A stretch of DNA of 64,000 nucleotides from Schaedlerella arabinosiphila (GCF_003885045.1 NZ_RHJS01000002.1:3224001-3288000), one strand, 5' to 3'. Positions 35,475 through 44,609 are shown, counted from the first letter of the stretch. The notes: generated from the letters alone by a model not told the origin. A program made the numbers and translations.

Positions 35475-36290
35475 CTATCTCCTTTTCTTCGCGCCCTTTG
35501 CGGCGCCTCCCCCGGCTGCCGGCGTCTTCCCCTGTCCGGGATATGCCTGCCGGTTCCAGTCCGGATTCGAATAACTGCTCTCCTGGAAGAACACCTCAGA
35601 CGTTCGGTGCTCTTCATCAATAAACACAGCCTCCCTCGGAGCCTCATGCTTCACTTCCAGCTTTTCCGGATCAATCCTCTGAAACGCCTTTTGAAAAAAG
35701 AAGCTGTTCAGATAGGCCACGATCCCGAACCCCATCATCCCCCACAGGAAAACAGCCAGATTCAAGCCGTCCGGATTCATAAAGAAAGAAATATAAACCG
35801 CCGCTATGACCAGAAGGATGCTGAGCATCGTCCACGGCAGCGCCGCGATACTGAGCAGCCACGCATTTTTCAGCGTATTCTTCACATGGTTCTCATACCT
35901 TGCCTGCAGAGGGAACAGATACTGAAACCCAAAGAGCAACAGGATGCACATCATGAAGAAGCTGATCCGGTATACCTTTCCCATCATGCCGCCCATACTG
36001 GACACGATCAGATAGTAAATCCCCAAAAATACGAATGCCAAGAGGCAAAGCAGCCAGATCACGGTTGCCTGTTTAAAATTCCGCCGAAACGCGTCCCAAT
36101 ACTGTTTGACAATGATGTCATCCTCATCATCCGCCAGTATTGCCTGCATGCAGGCGAACAGTGCCGCAAGCGCCGCCCCCACCGTAAACAGCGGCAGCGA
36201 AAGAAGGCAGAATGCAATATTGCACAGGATAATGTTCGCCAGCTTTCTCAGAGCATTCATCAGCGGTCCGTTCATATCAAATAAATTCAT
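35475..36290 (-). CDS. YesL/DUF624 family membrane protein
   Basis: 271 residues with about five hydrophobic helices in the first 200 residues (LANIILCNIAFCLLSLPLF, then VIWLLCLLAFVFLGIYYLI) and a basic, proline/glycine-rich C-terminal tail ending in KKRR. YesL proteins are regularly found beside family-1 sugar ABC transporters in Firmicutes; their role is unproven. Located between the permease and ATPase genes of the maltodextrin-type importer. GGAG precedes the ATG at 36290. Confidence 0.87.
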   Translation of the reverse strand: MNLFDMNGPLMNALRKLANIILCNIAFCLLSLPLFTVGAALAALFACMQAILADDEDDIIVKQYWDAFRRNFKQATVIWLLCLLAFVFLGIYYLIVSSMGGMMGKVYRISFFMMCILLLFGFQYLFPLQARYENHVKNTLKNAWLLSIAALPWTMLSILLVIAAVYISFFMNPDGLNLAVFLWGMMGFGIVAYLNSFFFQKAFQRIDPEKLEVKHEAPREAVFIDEEHRTSEVFFQESSYSNPDWNRQAYPGQGKTPAAGGGAAKGAKKRR

Positions 36291-36361
36291 AGCGGACTCC
36301 TTTCCGAAAAGAAGCTTACCGGTATATGCGCAGGCAGACTTTCATGAACCATTCTGTGCAA

Positions 36362-37222
36362 TTACTTAATCGCACCTTCTACCATACCGTTCATGATCTG
36401 CTTCTGAGCAATCAGGAAAATGATCACCATCGGGATGATCGCCAGCAATGCCGCTGTCAGGATCAGATCCCACTGTTTTACATAGGAACCCACAAAAGCC
36501 TGCACTGCAACCGGAAGGGTCTTGACCTTGCCGTTCTGTCCCAGCATCAGGGAAGGCAGAAGGTAGTCGTTCCAGATCCACATTCCATTGAGGATCGTAA
36601 CCGTCGTGATAACCGGTGTCAGAAGCGGGAAGATGATGCGGAAGAACGTGCCCTCCGGGGAACATCCGTCGATGGATGCCGCCTCCTCCAGCTCATAAGG
36701 GATACCCTTGATAAAACCGGTCAGAATAAATACAGTCATCGCGCCGCCGAATCCGCAGTATGCGAACACGATTCCGGGGATTGACTGCAGCAGGGAGATC
36801 CCCACAAAATTTCCCACATCACGGAAAGTAGAGATCAGCGGCAGCATAACAACCTGGAACGGAATGATCATGGAAGCGATAAAGATCATGTAGATCGTTG
36901 TAGACCATTTCGTCTTGTTCCGGCAGATCACCCATGCCGCCATACCGCCGAACAGGGCCAGTACAACCAGCGAGATCACGGTAATGAGCACAGATGTCCC
37001 GAACGCATACCAGAAATTGAAGTTCGAATTATTTACAACAGAGGAAAGGTTTGTCATCAGCTGTCCAAGGCTGACGCCCTCAAAGCCTACCGGGCTGGCA
37101 ACGATACTGTTGGCGTTCTTGAACGTATTCATAACCACCAGATAAAATGGAAACAGAGTATACAGCGCGACAATGATGCCGATCACGGTCAGAATAATCT
37201 TTCTCGATTTCTTCATTTCCAT
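36362..37222 (-). CDS. Sugar ABC permease, MalG type
   Basis: 286 residues, six transmembrane helices, with the binding-protein-dependent permease EAA-type loop near EEAASIDGCSPEGTFFRI (read in part) that docks on the ATPase. Starts with its ATG overlapping the stop of the MalF-type gene (TAATG), so the two are translationally coupled. Confidence 0.94.
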   Translation of the reverse strand: MEMKKSRKIILTVIGIIVALYTLFPFYLVVMNTFKNANSIVASPVGFEGVSLGQLMTNLSSVVNNSNFNFWYAFGTSVLITVISLVVLALFGGMAAWVICRNKTKWSTTIYMIFIASMIIPFQVVMLPLISTFRDVGNFVGISLLQSIPGIVFAYCGFGGAMTVFILTGFIKGIPYELEEAASIDGCSPEGTFFRIIFPLLTPVITTVTILNGMWIWNDYLLPSLMLGQNGKVKTLPVAVQAFVGSYVKQWDLILTAALLAIIPMVIIFLIAQKQIMNGMVEGAIK

Positions 37223-38289
37223 TACATCTCCACCTCCTTCTTGTTAGAGATCCGTACCTGGATGATGGATACACAGGCCAGGATGATAAAGAACAGAACT
37301 GCCTTCGCCTGTCCAAGCGCATAGCTGTTCTTGGAAATTGCCGTATTGTAAATGTTCAAGGCCAGCATCTGGGTACCATTGGTCAGATAGCTTCCGAAGA
37401 AGTCTGTCACGGAGCCTGTACCGTTTGTCAAAGCCATATTCACGTCAAACTGCTTGAACGCGGAGGTCAGTGTCAGGAAGGTACAGATCGTGATCGTGGA
37501 TGCGATCATCGGAACCTTGATCTTCATCAGAGTGGTCCATGCGTTGGCGCCGTCAATCTGAGAAGCCTCCAGCACATCCTTCGGCACAGTGGTCAGACCT
37601 GTTACATAGATCAGCATGATATAGCCTGCATACTGCCAGATATATACAACAATGATCGCCATAAACGCGGTCTTAGTATTGGCAAGGACAGAATTCTGAT
37701 GGCCGCTGATGGCCGCGGTGATCTGAACGAGCACGTTGTTGAATGCGAACTGCCAGATATAGCCCAGTACGATACCTCCGATCAAGTTCGGGAGGAAATA
37801 CGCCGCACGGAAGAAATTCACGCCTTTCAGCTTGCTGGTACACAAAAGGGCCAGCGAAAAGCCTACCAGGTTCACCAATACCATATTAAATACCACAAAC
37901 AGGAAGGTCAATAATACAGACCAGATAAATGCCGGATCCTTAAACATCGTAGTATAGTTCGTCAGCCCGATAAATCCTGTAAATTTGATGCCGTTCCAGT
38001 CTGTGAAGGAATAGAAAATACCCAGAAGCAACGGGATGATCACTGTCACTGCAAACGTGAACAATAGTGGAAACAAAAATATAAAATTAATGATGCTGCG
38101 ATGATGTTCTACTGTCGGGAATAAATAAAGTCCGATCAAAAACGCAATCGCCCCGATGATCAGCAATGGTCCCCTGACCGGACTTCCGCCGCCGGAAAAG
38201 TCCATCACTAAGGAAACTACCATACCAACCACCCCTGCGGCCAGAAGAACAAGAGACAGCATTTTTCTGCTTGATGAGTTCTCAGACAT
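37222..38289 (-). CDS. Sugar ABC permease, MalF type
   Basis: 355 residues. Two extra N-terminal helices precede the six-helix core; the EAA loop is around EASQIDGANAWTTLMKI. Partner of the MalG-type protein; together they form the channel for the lipoprotein-delivered oligosaccharide. GAGAGGAG precedes the ATG at 38289. Confidence 0.94.
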   Translation of the reverse strand: MSENSSSRKMLSLVLLAAGVVGMVVSLVMDFSGGGSPVRGPLLIIGAIAFLIGLYLFPTVEHHRSIINFIFLFPLLFTFAVTVIIPLLLGIFYSFTDWNGIKFTGFIGLTNYTTMFKDPAFIWSVLLTFLFVVFNMVLVNLVGFSLALLCTSKLKGVNFFRAAYFLPNLIGGIVLGYIWQFAFNNVLVQITAAISGHQNSVLANTKTAFMAIIVVYIWQYAGYIMLIYVTGLTTVPKDVLEASQIDGANAWTTLMKIKVPMIASTITICTFLTLTSAFKQFDVNMALTNGTGSVTDFFGSYLTNGTQMLALNIYNTAISKNSYALGQAKAVLFFIILACVSIIQVRISNKKEVEM

Positions 38290-38325
38290 TTTATAGCTCC
38301 TCTCTATTGGTTCATATTTTGTAAT

Positions 38326-38354
38326 GGAGACAGGAGAACATGTCCCCTGTCTCC
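38326..38354 (-). other. Intercistronic stem-loop after the binding-protein gene
   Basis: GGAGACAGG pairs with CCTGTCTCC, 9 perfect base pairs with an 11-base loop, in the gap between the binding-protein stop and the first permease start. Such structures commonly raise the binding-protein:permease ratio by stabilising the upstream message or stopping part of the transcription. Confidence 0.65.
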
Positions 38355-38382
38355 TTTCATTTAGAGAAAATAATTCTTTAAG

Positions 38383-39732
38383 TTAGTTTGCGTAGCAAGC
38401 CTGAATTACCTGCTCCATTGTCTGTACAAATTTATCTGTATCCAGATTGCCTGCCGCGTAGTCAGAGAATACCTGGCCAGTGTAATTCTGTGCAAGTCCT
38501 TCCTTCATGCCCAGCCAATGCCATCCGGAAGTCTTTCCTGCTGTCTGGTAATCTACGATCGTCTGCGCGAACGGATCATTTGCAACATACTTGCAGGAAT
38601 TGTACGGGCTGATAAATCCAGCTTCCTCTACCAGTACCTGCTGTGCCTTGTCTTCGGAGCACCACTGCAGGAATGCCTTAGCTGCCTCTGCGTTTCCATC
38701 AGAGAATACAGACCACCAGGAAGGTGAATTTGTCAGGATCGTGTCCATACCGTCCTCAAACGCATATGGAACCATTCCAACCTTGAAGTTGCCTGCTGCT
38801 TCATAAGCTTCCGCGTCATCGCCTGTCATGGTAGCGCCGATCCAGGAACCCTGGGTAACAAACGCATACTTACCTGACGCAAAGTTCAGGATCTGCTGAT
38901 CATATGTACCGGAAACCAACAGCGCCGGATCGGAGTACTGATTCAAAAGACCTACAAACTTCGCAAAATCTGTCAGACGGTCTTTGTCTACTTTTCCGCC
39001 GTCATTGAGCATATCAATATAGGTTGTATCATCACGGTCCAGACCGCCGTCAATGTAATTTGCAAACAAGTGGTTTCCTGTTGACCAGTACAGGTTTGTA
39101 GCCTCTGCACAATAGCCTACAACAGCATCCAGGCCAAGGTCAGCTTTTTTGGAATCCAGTGTCTTAAAAGCCTCTTCGATCTTACCCGGGGAGGTCAGTG
39201 TAGCCGGATCAATCTCAGCCTTCTCCAGAATGTCCGCATTGTATGCCAGGCCGACTGCTTCTACCGTATACGGGAATCCGATGGTGCCGTATTCCTCATC
39301 AACATATGCAGCGTCTGTATCGGAAGCCCATGCCTCACCGCTCATATCCTCCAGCATGCCTTCCCAGTTGCCGAAGTCTGTAGAACCGCCGTTCACAAAG
39401 ATATCCGGCATATTGTCCGCCTGATAGTATCCCTTGAGGGTACCCTGGATATCAATACCGCCGCCCATGGACTCGATCTCAACCGTAACACCGGTTTCTT
39501 CTTTATACATCTCAGCCAGCTTCTTCAGCTGAGAGTCGATCTCGATCTTGCCGTTAACCAGACGGATCGAATCACCGGAACCGCCGCCTGATGAACCGGA
39601 ATCAGACTCAGAAGATGAACCGGAGTCCCCTGCGTCTCCGCCTGATGAGCCGTTATCTCCGCCGCCTCCGCAAGCTGCCAAACTCATTACCATAGTTGCT
39701 GCCAACAATGTTGCAATTACTTTCCTCTTCAT
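38383..39732 (-). CDS. Extracellular sugar-binding lipoprotein (maltodextrin type)
   Basis: 449 residues. Signal peptide with lipobox SLAAC (Cys about 22), a Gly/Ser/Asp low-complexity linker (about 23-55), then a family-1 solute-binding domain (SIRLVNGKIEIDSQL, DNMPDIFVNGGSTDFGNWEGM read in parts). First gene of the importer operon. I chose ATG 39732 because AAAGGAGGAAAATA precedes it; the frame is open upstream to 39765. Expression is expected to be controlled by the LacI protein encoded upstream, through two palindromes around the promoter. Confidence 0.93.
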   Translation of the reverse strand: MKRKVIATLLAATMVMSLAACGGGGDNGSSGGDAGDSGSSSESDSGSSGGGSGDSIRLVNGKIEIDSQLKKLAEMYKEETGVTVEIESMGGGIDIQGTLKGYYQADNMPDIFVNGGSTDFGNWEGMLEDMSGEAWASDTDAAYVDEEYGTIGFPYTVEAVGLAYNADILEKAEIDPATLTSPGKIEEAFKTLDSKKADLGLDAVVGYCAEATNLYWSTGNHLFANYIDGGLDRDDTTYIDMLNDGGKVDKDRLTDFAKFVGLLNQYSDPALLVSGTYDQQILNFASGKYAFVTQGSWIGATMTGDDAEAYEAAGNFKVGMVPYAFEDGMDTILTNSPSWWSVFSDGNAEAAKAFLQWCSEDKAQQVLVEEAGFISPYNSCKYVANDPFAQTIVDYQTAGKTSGWHWLGMKEGLAQNYTGQVFSDYAAGNLDTDKFVQTMEQVIQACYAN

Positions 39733-39774
39733 TATTTTCCTCCTTTTTTGTGCGGTGCCACACAATATTTTTCG

Positions 39775-39792
39775 ACCTTTTGCGCATAAGGT
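39775..39792 (-). promoter_or_regulatory. LacI-type operator O1
   Basis: ACCTTTTGCGCATAAGGT is a palindrome broken only at one symmetrical pair, with the TGCGCA centre expected for LacI/GalR proteins. It lies between the -10 box and the start codon of the binding-protein gene. Confidence 0.65.
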
Positions 39793-39806
39793 TTTCTATG
39801 TAACCC

Positions 39807-39834
39807 ATGTTAACACTTTTTTCATAAATGTCAA
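39807..39834 (-). promoter_or_regulatory. Promoter of the importer operon
   Basis: On the - strand TTGACA (39829-39834), 16 bases, TAACAT (39807-39812). O2 overlaps the upstream edge of the -35 box region and O1 lies just past the start site. Confidence 0.65.
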
Positions 39835-39835
39835 T

Positions 39836-39853
39836 ACCTTTTGCACATAAGTT
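39836..39853 (-). promoter_or_regulatory. LacI-type operator O2
   Basis: ACCTTTTGCACATAAGTT matches O1 at 16 of 18 positions. The centres of O1 and O2 are 61 bases apart, close to six helical turns, which would let one tetramer or two dimers bind the same face. Confidence 0.6.
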
Positions 39854-40013
39854 TCAAAAAAAGTTAAAAACAGTCGTCTTTTTGTGCATTTTTCGCATCA
39901 CTTTTCTACATCCCTGATGATTCACACATGAAAATAGCATTTTTTCACGCTCAATTCCACAAAAACCTCACAATTTTCTACAGAATTTTCACTTTTCCAT
40001 TCTAAAACCATAC

Positions 40014-40060
40014 AAAAAAAGAACTGATCCCGCCCGGTAAAGGCGTATTCTCAGTTCTTT
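40014..40060 (-). terminator. Terminator of the lacI-type gene
   Basis: AAAGAACTGA pairs with TCAGTTCTTT and, on the - strand, is followed by TTTT. It isolates the regulator from the importer operon. Confidence 0.8.
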
Positions 40061-40129
40061 CTTCCGTCATCTCCCGCTGGTTATCCGCTTTTTCAGCGGC
40101 ACTTTTCACACCCCCAGGCCAAAAAACGA

Positions 40130-41242
40130 TTATGCTTCCTTTTCATCCATATTACAGCAGTTCCCGCAGACATCCGCCTTTTCAACAACGTCCTTCGAGT
40201 CAGCAGCTCCGTCCCCTGCATCCTCCTGACGGATCTCCCGCACGCTGTCGCGGATCACAATTTCAATCGGGAGCTTCACATCCCACTCGGAAAACTCCGT
40301 CCCCTGTATCATTTTCAGCAGGTATTCCACAGCGAGACGTCCCTTCTTTGTCACGTCCTGCCTCACCGTCGTAAGGGCCGGCCGGACCACTCTGGACATC
40401 AAGTTGTTGTCAAACCCGGTGATCGAGAGATCCTCCGGAATCCGTATCCCCCGATCCATAAAATAATTCATCAGCAGCACGGCATAATAATCCGAACAGC
40501 ACATAAACGCCGTATAATTTTTCACCCGGTAATAAAGTTCCCTCAAACTGGATTCCCGTTCCACCGTCCCCGGATGGAAGATCAGAAGATTCTCTTCCTT
40601 CATCTCCAGCCCATAATCCGCCAGAGCCCTCAAATGTCCCAGATAGCGCGTATAATCCACACCTTCCATATTATCCGCCAAAAAAGCGATCCGCCGGTGT
40701 CCCATCTTCAGAAGGTAGCGCGTGATCTCGTATGCGCCCTCCTCGTCCTCCAGCCCGATGTTCACGTAATTCATAATTTCCCTGGACGCGTAGCTGTCAA
40801 TCAATACCGTGGGATTCTTATACCGGCTCTTGATCCGGATAAAATCATCGTGGAGCATGCCAACCAGGATCAGCCCGTCCACATTCCATGTCAATACGTT
40901 CCGAATGATCTCGCTGATATCATTGGACGTATAGATCATCATAAAATACCCCTGGGCGCGGATTTCCGCCTCCAGCGCACCGATCAGCTCACCGAAAAAA
41001 GGATCGCTGAACAGGTTCGCGTACTTGTCCTTCCGGCATTTCAGCGCCACGCCGATAATCTTAGAACTGTTCTGTGAAAGACTCCTGGCGCTGATATTCG
41101 GCACATATTCATACTTGTCCAGAAGCTTTTCCACCCGTTCTACCGTCTTCTGTGAAACCTCGCTCGTCTTTCCATGAATCACATTCGATACCGTCGTAGT
41201 ACTGATTCCCAGCATCTCTGCCATGTCTTTAATTGTTATCAT
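40130..41242 (-). CDS. LacI/GalR-family regulator with cysteine-bearing tail
   Basis: 370 residues. The helix-turn-helix starts at residue 1 (TIKDMAEMLGISTTTVSNVIHG), followed by the hinge helix and a periplasmic-binding-like effector domain (about 60-330). After the usual end near ESVREI-type sequence there is an extra acidic tail of about 30 residues containing CGNCC, not part of the family core. Likely repressor of the importer operon through O1/O2. I chose ATG 41242 (GGGGGACAGGAT upstream); the frame is open to 41356 but that would displace the conserved N-terminal helix-turn-helix. Confidence 0.9.
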   Translation of the reverse strand: MITIKDMAEMLGISTTTVSNVIHGKTSEVSQKTVERVEKLLDKYEYVPNISARSLSQNSSKIIGVALKCRKDKYANLFSDPFFGELIGALEAEIRAQGYFMMIYTSNDISEIIRNVLTWNVDGLILVGMLHDDFIRIKSRYKNPTVLIDSYASREIMNYVNIGLEDEEGAYEITRYLLKMGHRRIAFLADNMEGVDYTRYLGHLRALADYGLEMKEENLLIFHPGTVERESSLRELYYRVKNYTAFMCCSDYYAVLLMNYFMDRGIRIPEDLSITGFDNNLMSRVVRPALTTVRQDVTKKGRLAVEYLLKMIQGTEFSEWDVKLPIEIVIRDSVREIRQEDAGDGAADSKDVVEKADVCGNCCNMDEKEA

Positions 41243-41395
41243 ATCCTGTCCCCCAAATAACTCGCTTCTAAGCACTCCCGAACCGCTCCGGAGCACCCCT
41301 CTTTCGCAGACCTGATCCAATCTCAGCAACTTGCAGAAAAGCAAAGCTTCCTGCATTTTGATCTGTCATTTTTGCTCTCGGCCTCACCTGTCAAG

Positions 41396-41425
41396 ATTAT
41401 ACCATCAATCCCTATAGAAACTCAA
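41396..41425 (-). promoter_or_regulatory. Promoter of the lacI-type gene
   Basis: On the - strand TTGAGT (41420-41425), 18 bases, TATAAT (41396-41401). The rest of 41426-41518 is A/T-rich with no gene. Confidence 0.6.
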
Positions 41426-41518
41426 TATCATTTCTTCACGTAATGCAAACTATTTTTTTGTTCACTTATTCACCGACAAATTTTATTACTATTTTTTACA
41501 TACTTTTTCATTTTTTTC

Positions 41519-41547
41519 TTGACAAACCGTCTCCGGGTTGATATACT
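41519..41547 (+). promoter_or_regulatory. tRNA promoter
   Basis: TTGACA (41519-41524), 17 bases, TATACT (41542-41547): near-consensus, as expected for a tRNA gene. Confidence 0.85.
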
Positions 41548-41579
41548 AGTCAAGTACTTGCGGTAGCAAGCTGCAGCAC

Positions 41580-41650
41580 AGGGGATTGGTCAAATGGTAT
41601 GATAGGGGTCTCCAAAACCTTTGGTGGGAGTTCGATTCTCTCATCCCCTG
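41580..41650 (+). tRNA. tRNA-Trp (anticodon CCA)
   Basis: 71 bases fold as a cloverleaf: acceptor AGGGGAT/ATCCCCT with discriminator G, anticodon stem GGGGT/ACCTT around CTCCAAA (anticodon CCA), T arm GGGAG-TTCGATT-CTCTC. The D arm is short (GTC/GAT with G-T pairing) and CCA is not encoded. It has its own promoter and terminator and marks the border between the metabolic locus and the plasmid-like DNA to the right. Confidence 0.94.
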
Positions 41651-41659
41651 CTCACAGGA

Positions 41660-41711
41660 AAATGGCTGTAAACCTTGATTTTACAGGGTTTACGGCCATT
41701 TCTGTTTTTTC
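41660..41711 (+). terminator. tRNA-Trp terminator
   Basis: AAATGGCTGTAAACC pairs with GGTTTACGGCCATTT (15 pairs, one G-T) across a 12-base loop, followed by CTGTTTTTT. Confidence 0.9.
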
Positions 41712-41725
41712 AGTTCAGTGTATTT

Positions 41726-41800
41726 CAGAGTGATTGAAAGTGATTCAGAGTGATAAAAATGGGGTATATTTGGGGTAAAGCGGGGTAAGTTTGGGGTAAG
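41726..41800. repeat. Short direct repeats beside the tRNA (possible recombinase arm sites)
   Basis: CAGAGTGAT occurs twice with a related TGAAAGTGAT between, then GGGGTA four times at about 10-11 base spacing (41761, 41772, 41782, 41793). The pattern and tRNA-proximal position fit the arm sites of a tyrosine-recombinase element. No integrase gene is in the window. The remaining 41801-42097 holds one hairpin (GGCAGTCA/TGACTGCC, 41867-41894) and no gene. Confidence 0.4.
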
Positions 41801-42097
41801 ACAGAAGTGTATTTTGAACACAGTGCGGAATCTTATATGAAAAAAATACAGTTATTTATTTGAAATGGCAGTCAGACAAACGAGCATGACTGCCTTTCAT
41901 ATGATAAAAATTTTCGTGATCGCCATTAATCCTGATCCGATTCGTCTACAGTAAAAAAGATGGGATAGATCCTATTCTTTGAAGAGAATACCTTTTGCAA
42001 GATTCCGAAATGTATTCTAAAAAATTTTCAAATGCAAAATGCTATTGCAATGTAACATCTGTAATCAATATATAATTTCTCATTTTTTACGAATCGT

Positions 42098-43003
42098 CTA
42101 TTCCGGAATTAATTCTACTGCCCCCGTACTTCTCCTGAAATAGTACACTTCATCTGACAGCCATTCCTCCTCATTCACAATCTCTTCATTGGTCTCCCGA
42201 ACAATCCTGCGAAGCTCCGCTGTATTTTCATCTTCTTTGGCCGGAAGTAAGATCACCTCATGGACTGATGATGGCAGTATAAACAGATCACTCCCATGTG
42301 CTTCGGCAAACCTGTTCAGCAGATCGGTACGGAGCATTGCTGCAGCTCCTTTTATTCTGCTTCGATTGGTAAATACATATGCCCATCCATGAAATTCACC
42401 CTTTTGTTCTACATCTATGTGCTCTTCTATCATATCCTGGAGCACCTGATGCAGCCCTATGATCTCAAATTCCTCCTTCTGTAGATTAGTAAGCGCTGTC
42501 TCATATAATTCTTCTTCGGTGATATTCCAGTGCTCCATCATCTCGTTTGTTACCGTGTGGACTACATCTCCAGATTTACATTCCCACATCTTAAGCCTGT
42601 AAATGACTGCCAAATCCAGAAATGCTTTATAAGGGATCTCCACCAGCAGTTCCTGATTCCAGGACTCCTTGATCAGTTCTACGATGATCCGCCCTTTTGC
42701 GCTTTCCCAAGATTCCATCAACTGATCTTCATCAATTCTTTTCACATTCTTCAAAATAGAAACTGCCATGTCTACACACCAGTCCATTCCATATTCCTGA
42801 TACTGCTGATACAATTCTTCCAGCCAGATTGATGGAAACAGATTATAATCTCGGCTTTTATATGTTAAATTCTCACTTTTTATCTGGTTATTCTTTATGA
42901 TCTGGACTATTTCGACTTTCATATCACTGTCCGACTTCTCCTGGACCAGATTTTTCAGGGATTCTTTAAATTCTGTATACTCCATTTTTTTCGTATTCTC
43001 CAT
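42098..43003 (-). CDS. DUF5688-like protein
   Basis: 301 residues, soluble, no signal. The pattern MEYTEFKESL..NLFPSIWLEELYQQYQEYG..AMLRTDLLNRFAE..FILPSSVHEVILLP is that of DUF5688 proteins, common on mobile DNA of Lachnospiraceae and of unknown function. AGAGGATC precedes the start. It is the last gene of a long - strand run; the next gene upstream (43018) is 14 bases away. Confidence 0.75.
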   Translation of the reverse strand: MENTKKMEYTEFKESLKNLVQEKSDSDMKVEIVQIIKNNQIKSENLTYKSRDYNLFPSIWLEELYQQYQEYGMDWCVDMAVSILKNVKRIDEDQLMESWESAKGRIIVELIKESWNQELLVEIPYKAFLDLAVIYRLKMWECKSGDVVHTVTNEMMEHWNITEEELYETALTNLQKEEFEIIGLHQVLQDMIEEHIDVEQKGEFHGWAYVFTNRSRIKGAAAMLRTDLLNRFAEAHGSDLFILPSSVHEVILLPAKEDENTAELRRIVRETNEEIVNEEEWLSDEVYYFRRSTGAVELIPE

Positions 43004-43017
43004 TCATTGATCCTCTC

Positions 43018-43383
43018 TTAATCTGCAAAAAGTTCCATTATAAGATGTACCGCATCTTTAAATCCAAGACTGTATGCAATCCTGCCATACTGGGAATCGT
43101 GATAATTGCATATAGACAATGCCTCGTCTACTGCGTCCAACTGTTTCTGATCCAGTCCCATCCGGTTTATTTTTCTTAGAACTTCTTCTATTTTTCTTTC
43201 TGATTTCTGGTAGATCTCATCCTTCTTTAAACAATCTTCCAGCGCATGGTGTGACCTTGTTTTAAAAAGAATATCTAACATTGACTTTGTTCCTGATCTA
43301 CTGCAGAAGGATTTCTTATGTACTTTATATTTTTTTAGAAGTGGACACTGCACATCCATATTCGTTTTTTTCTTCCTATCCAT
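43018..43383 (-). CDS. Small helical protein, unknown
   Basis: 121 residues, basic N-terminus with three cysteines, then a helical region (EEVLRKINRMGLDQKQLDAVDEAL) ending GFKDAVHLIMELFAD. Resembles small DUF6809-like accessory proteins of Clostridia, but I cannot assign it. AAGAGGAATCT precedes the ATG. Probably co-transcribed with the DUF5688 gene. Confidence 0.65.
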   Translation of the reverse strand: MDRKKKTNMDVQCPLLKKYKVHKKSFCSRSGTKSMLDILFKTRSHHALEDCLKKDEIYQKSERKIEEVLRKINRMGLDQKQLDAVDEALSICNYHDSQYGRIAYSLGFKDAVHLIMELFAD

Positions 43384-43532
43384 AGATTCCTCTTTTCATG
43401 ATAATAGTTATCTGTAAGCAATTGATTCCGTGATCCAGCTTCGATGCAAGAATCGGGGGATGTCACCTATTGTAATTCAAAAATACTGTGTTCTTTGTAT
43501 GAAGCATCAATTAATTCCTATGGTGCTCCATG

Positions 43533-43549
43533 GTGTTCGTTTCGAACCC
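43533..43549. promoter_or_regulatory. 17-bp palindromic site, copy 1
   Basis: GTGTTCGTTTCGAACCC. Intergenic. The 43384-43730 gap holds this site, copy 2 and no supported gene. Confidence 0.6.
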
Positions 43550-43707
43550 AAATCACGTCGTGTTATTTATAGAAGGAACTGCCATAAAATCAATTTCATA
43601 TTCTGACTTTTTAAATCCTTTTACAGCAGTTCCTGAATGGTTTCCGTTTTCATCCAAAGATCTCTGTGAGCGTTCATGTAAGTTTTTATTACAATGATAT
43701 TCCCATT

Positions 43708-43724
43708 GTGTTCGTTTCGAACCA
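43708..43724. promoter_or_regulatory. 17-bp palindromic site, copy 2
   Basis: GTGTTCGTTTCGAACCA, 175 bases from copy 1 and just past the stop of the Rad52-like gene. Confidence 0.6.
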
Positions 43725-43730
43725 CTTACT

Positions 43731-44609
43731 TTATGCGGCATCTTTTGTCTTTTTCAGCCCGTTCATCGCCCTTGAATAAATATCCTCTGTCATCTGCTCC
43801 ACACCTGTCAGGTGGTATCTGGATAATACTGCCTCCATGGAGATTCCGGTTCGTTTCAGTTCTTTTTCAAGCAGCATGAACTGTTTGTCTGAGGCCGGCT
43901 TCTCCTGCGTCTTTGGGTGCTCTTCCGGCTTTTGTTTCTTTCCTTCTGTTTTCCGATTCTTATCCTCCTTTGTCCGATTCTGTTCCTCCGATCTCTGGCT
44001 ATTTTTCTCCGTTTTTCTATTTTGATTTTCTGTTTTCTGTCCTTGTTTTTGCTCTGGCTTCTGTTTCAGTTCAAATACCTTCTGCCCGTTTTGGTTGATG
44101 ATCACAAGAGCGGATATCTCCCTCTGATGGTTGTAGCCTATGGAATGCACAAAGAACTTATTAGTAGTAGTATAACGGTCGCCTTGCCTCTGGATATTTA
44201 CTTTTGTTTCCGGAACCCAGATAAACGGCGCTGTATAAAGCTCCCTTCCAAGCCCCCAATTAAAGCAGGCCCGCTTAAAGGAATCGGATGCCTGCCCCTT
44301 TTCTTTTTCGGAATAGCTGGTCGTGCCCACATCTTGCTTCGCAATCCACTGTCCTTTTTCTTCGTCCCAGATTTCTACGGTACAGTACAGGTTCCCGTCA
44401 ATGCACTGGTGGGTCCTTTTCCATCCGAACGGCGTAAATGTCTCGTCCAGAATCCGTTGGTCTACACGGGCATCCTTGAAAAGAAACAGACTCAGCCCTT
44501 TTTCATTGATCGTTGATACCCGGCACTCGATCTCATCCGCTCTCAGTAGTCGGATGACTCTTTTCTCACTGTCTGGATTTATCATAGCCTCCGGTTCCGA
44601 TATCTGCAT
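43731..44609 (-). pseudogene. Rad52-like single-strand annealing protein, main part, split by IS
   Basis: About 292 codons. The core (about 30-175 of this part) carries the Rad52/22-type landmarks FTPFGWKRTHQCIDGNLYC, GQASDSFKRACFNWGLGRELYTAPFIW (in parts), then a long Glu/Lys/Gln-rich linker of KTE/QKPE repeats and a C-terminal helical end. Such proteins anneal ssDNA during phage or plasmid recombination and pair with an exonuclease; the YqaJ gene just upstream fits. The true N-terminus lies at 46532-46695: removing the IS and one 8-bp copy rejoins the frame so that the QISEP-type repeat continues without a break. The internal ATG at 44609 could still yield a shortened protein. Confidence 0.82.

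Noticed and set aside
41629..41645. GTTCGATTC in the tRNA T arm resembling half of the 17-bp palindrome
   Set aside because: This is the universal T-loop sequence and lacks the other arm.
43553..43741. 62-codon - strand frame between the palindromic sites
   Set aside because: No ribosome binding site, no family pattern, and it spans two regulatory-looking palindromes; treated as noncoding.
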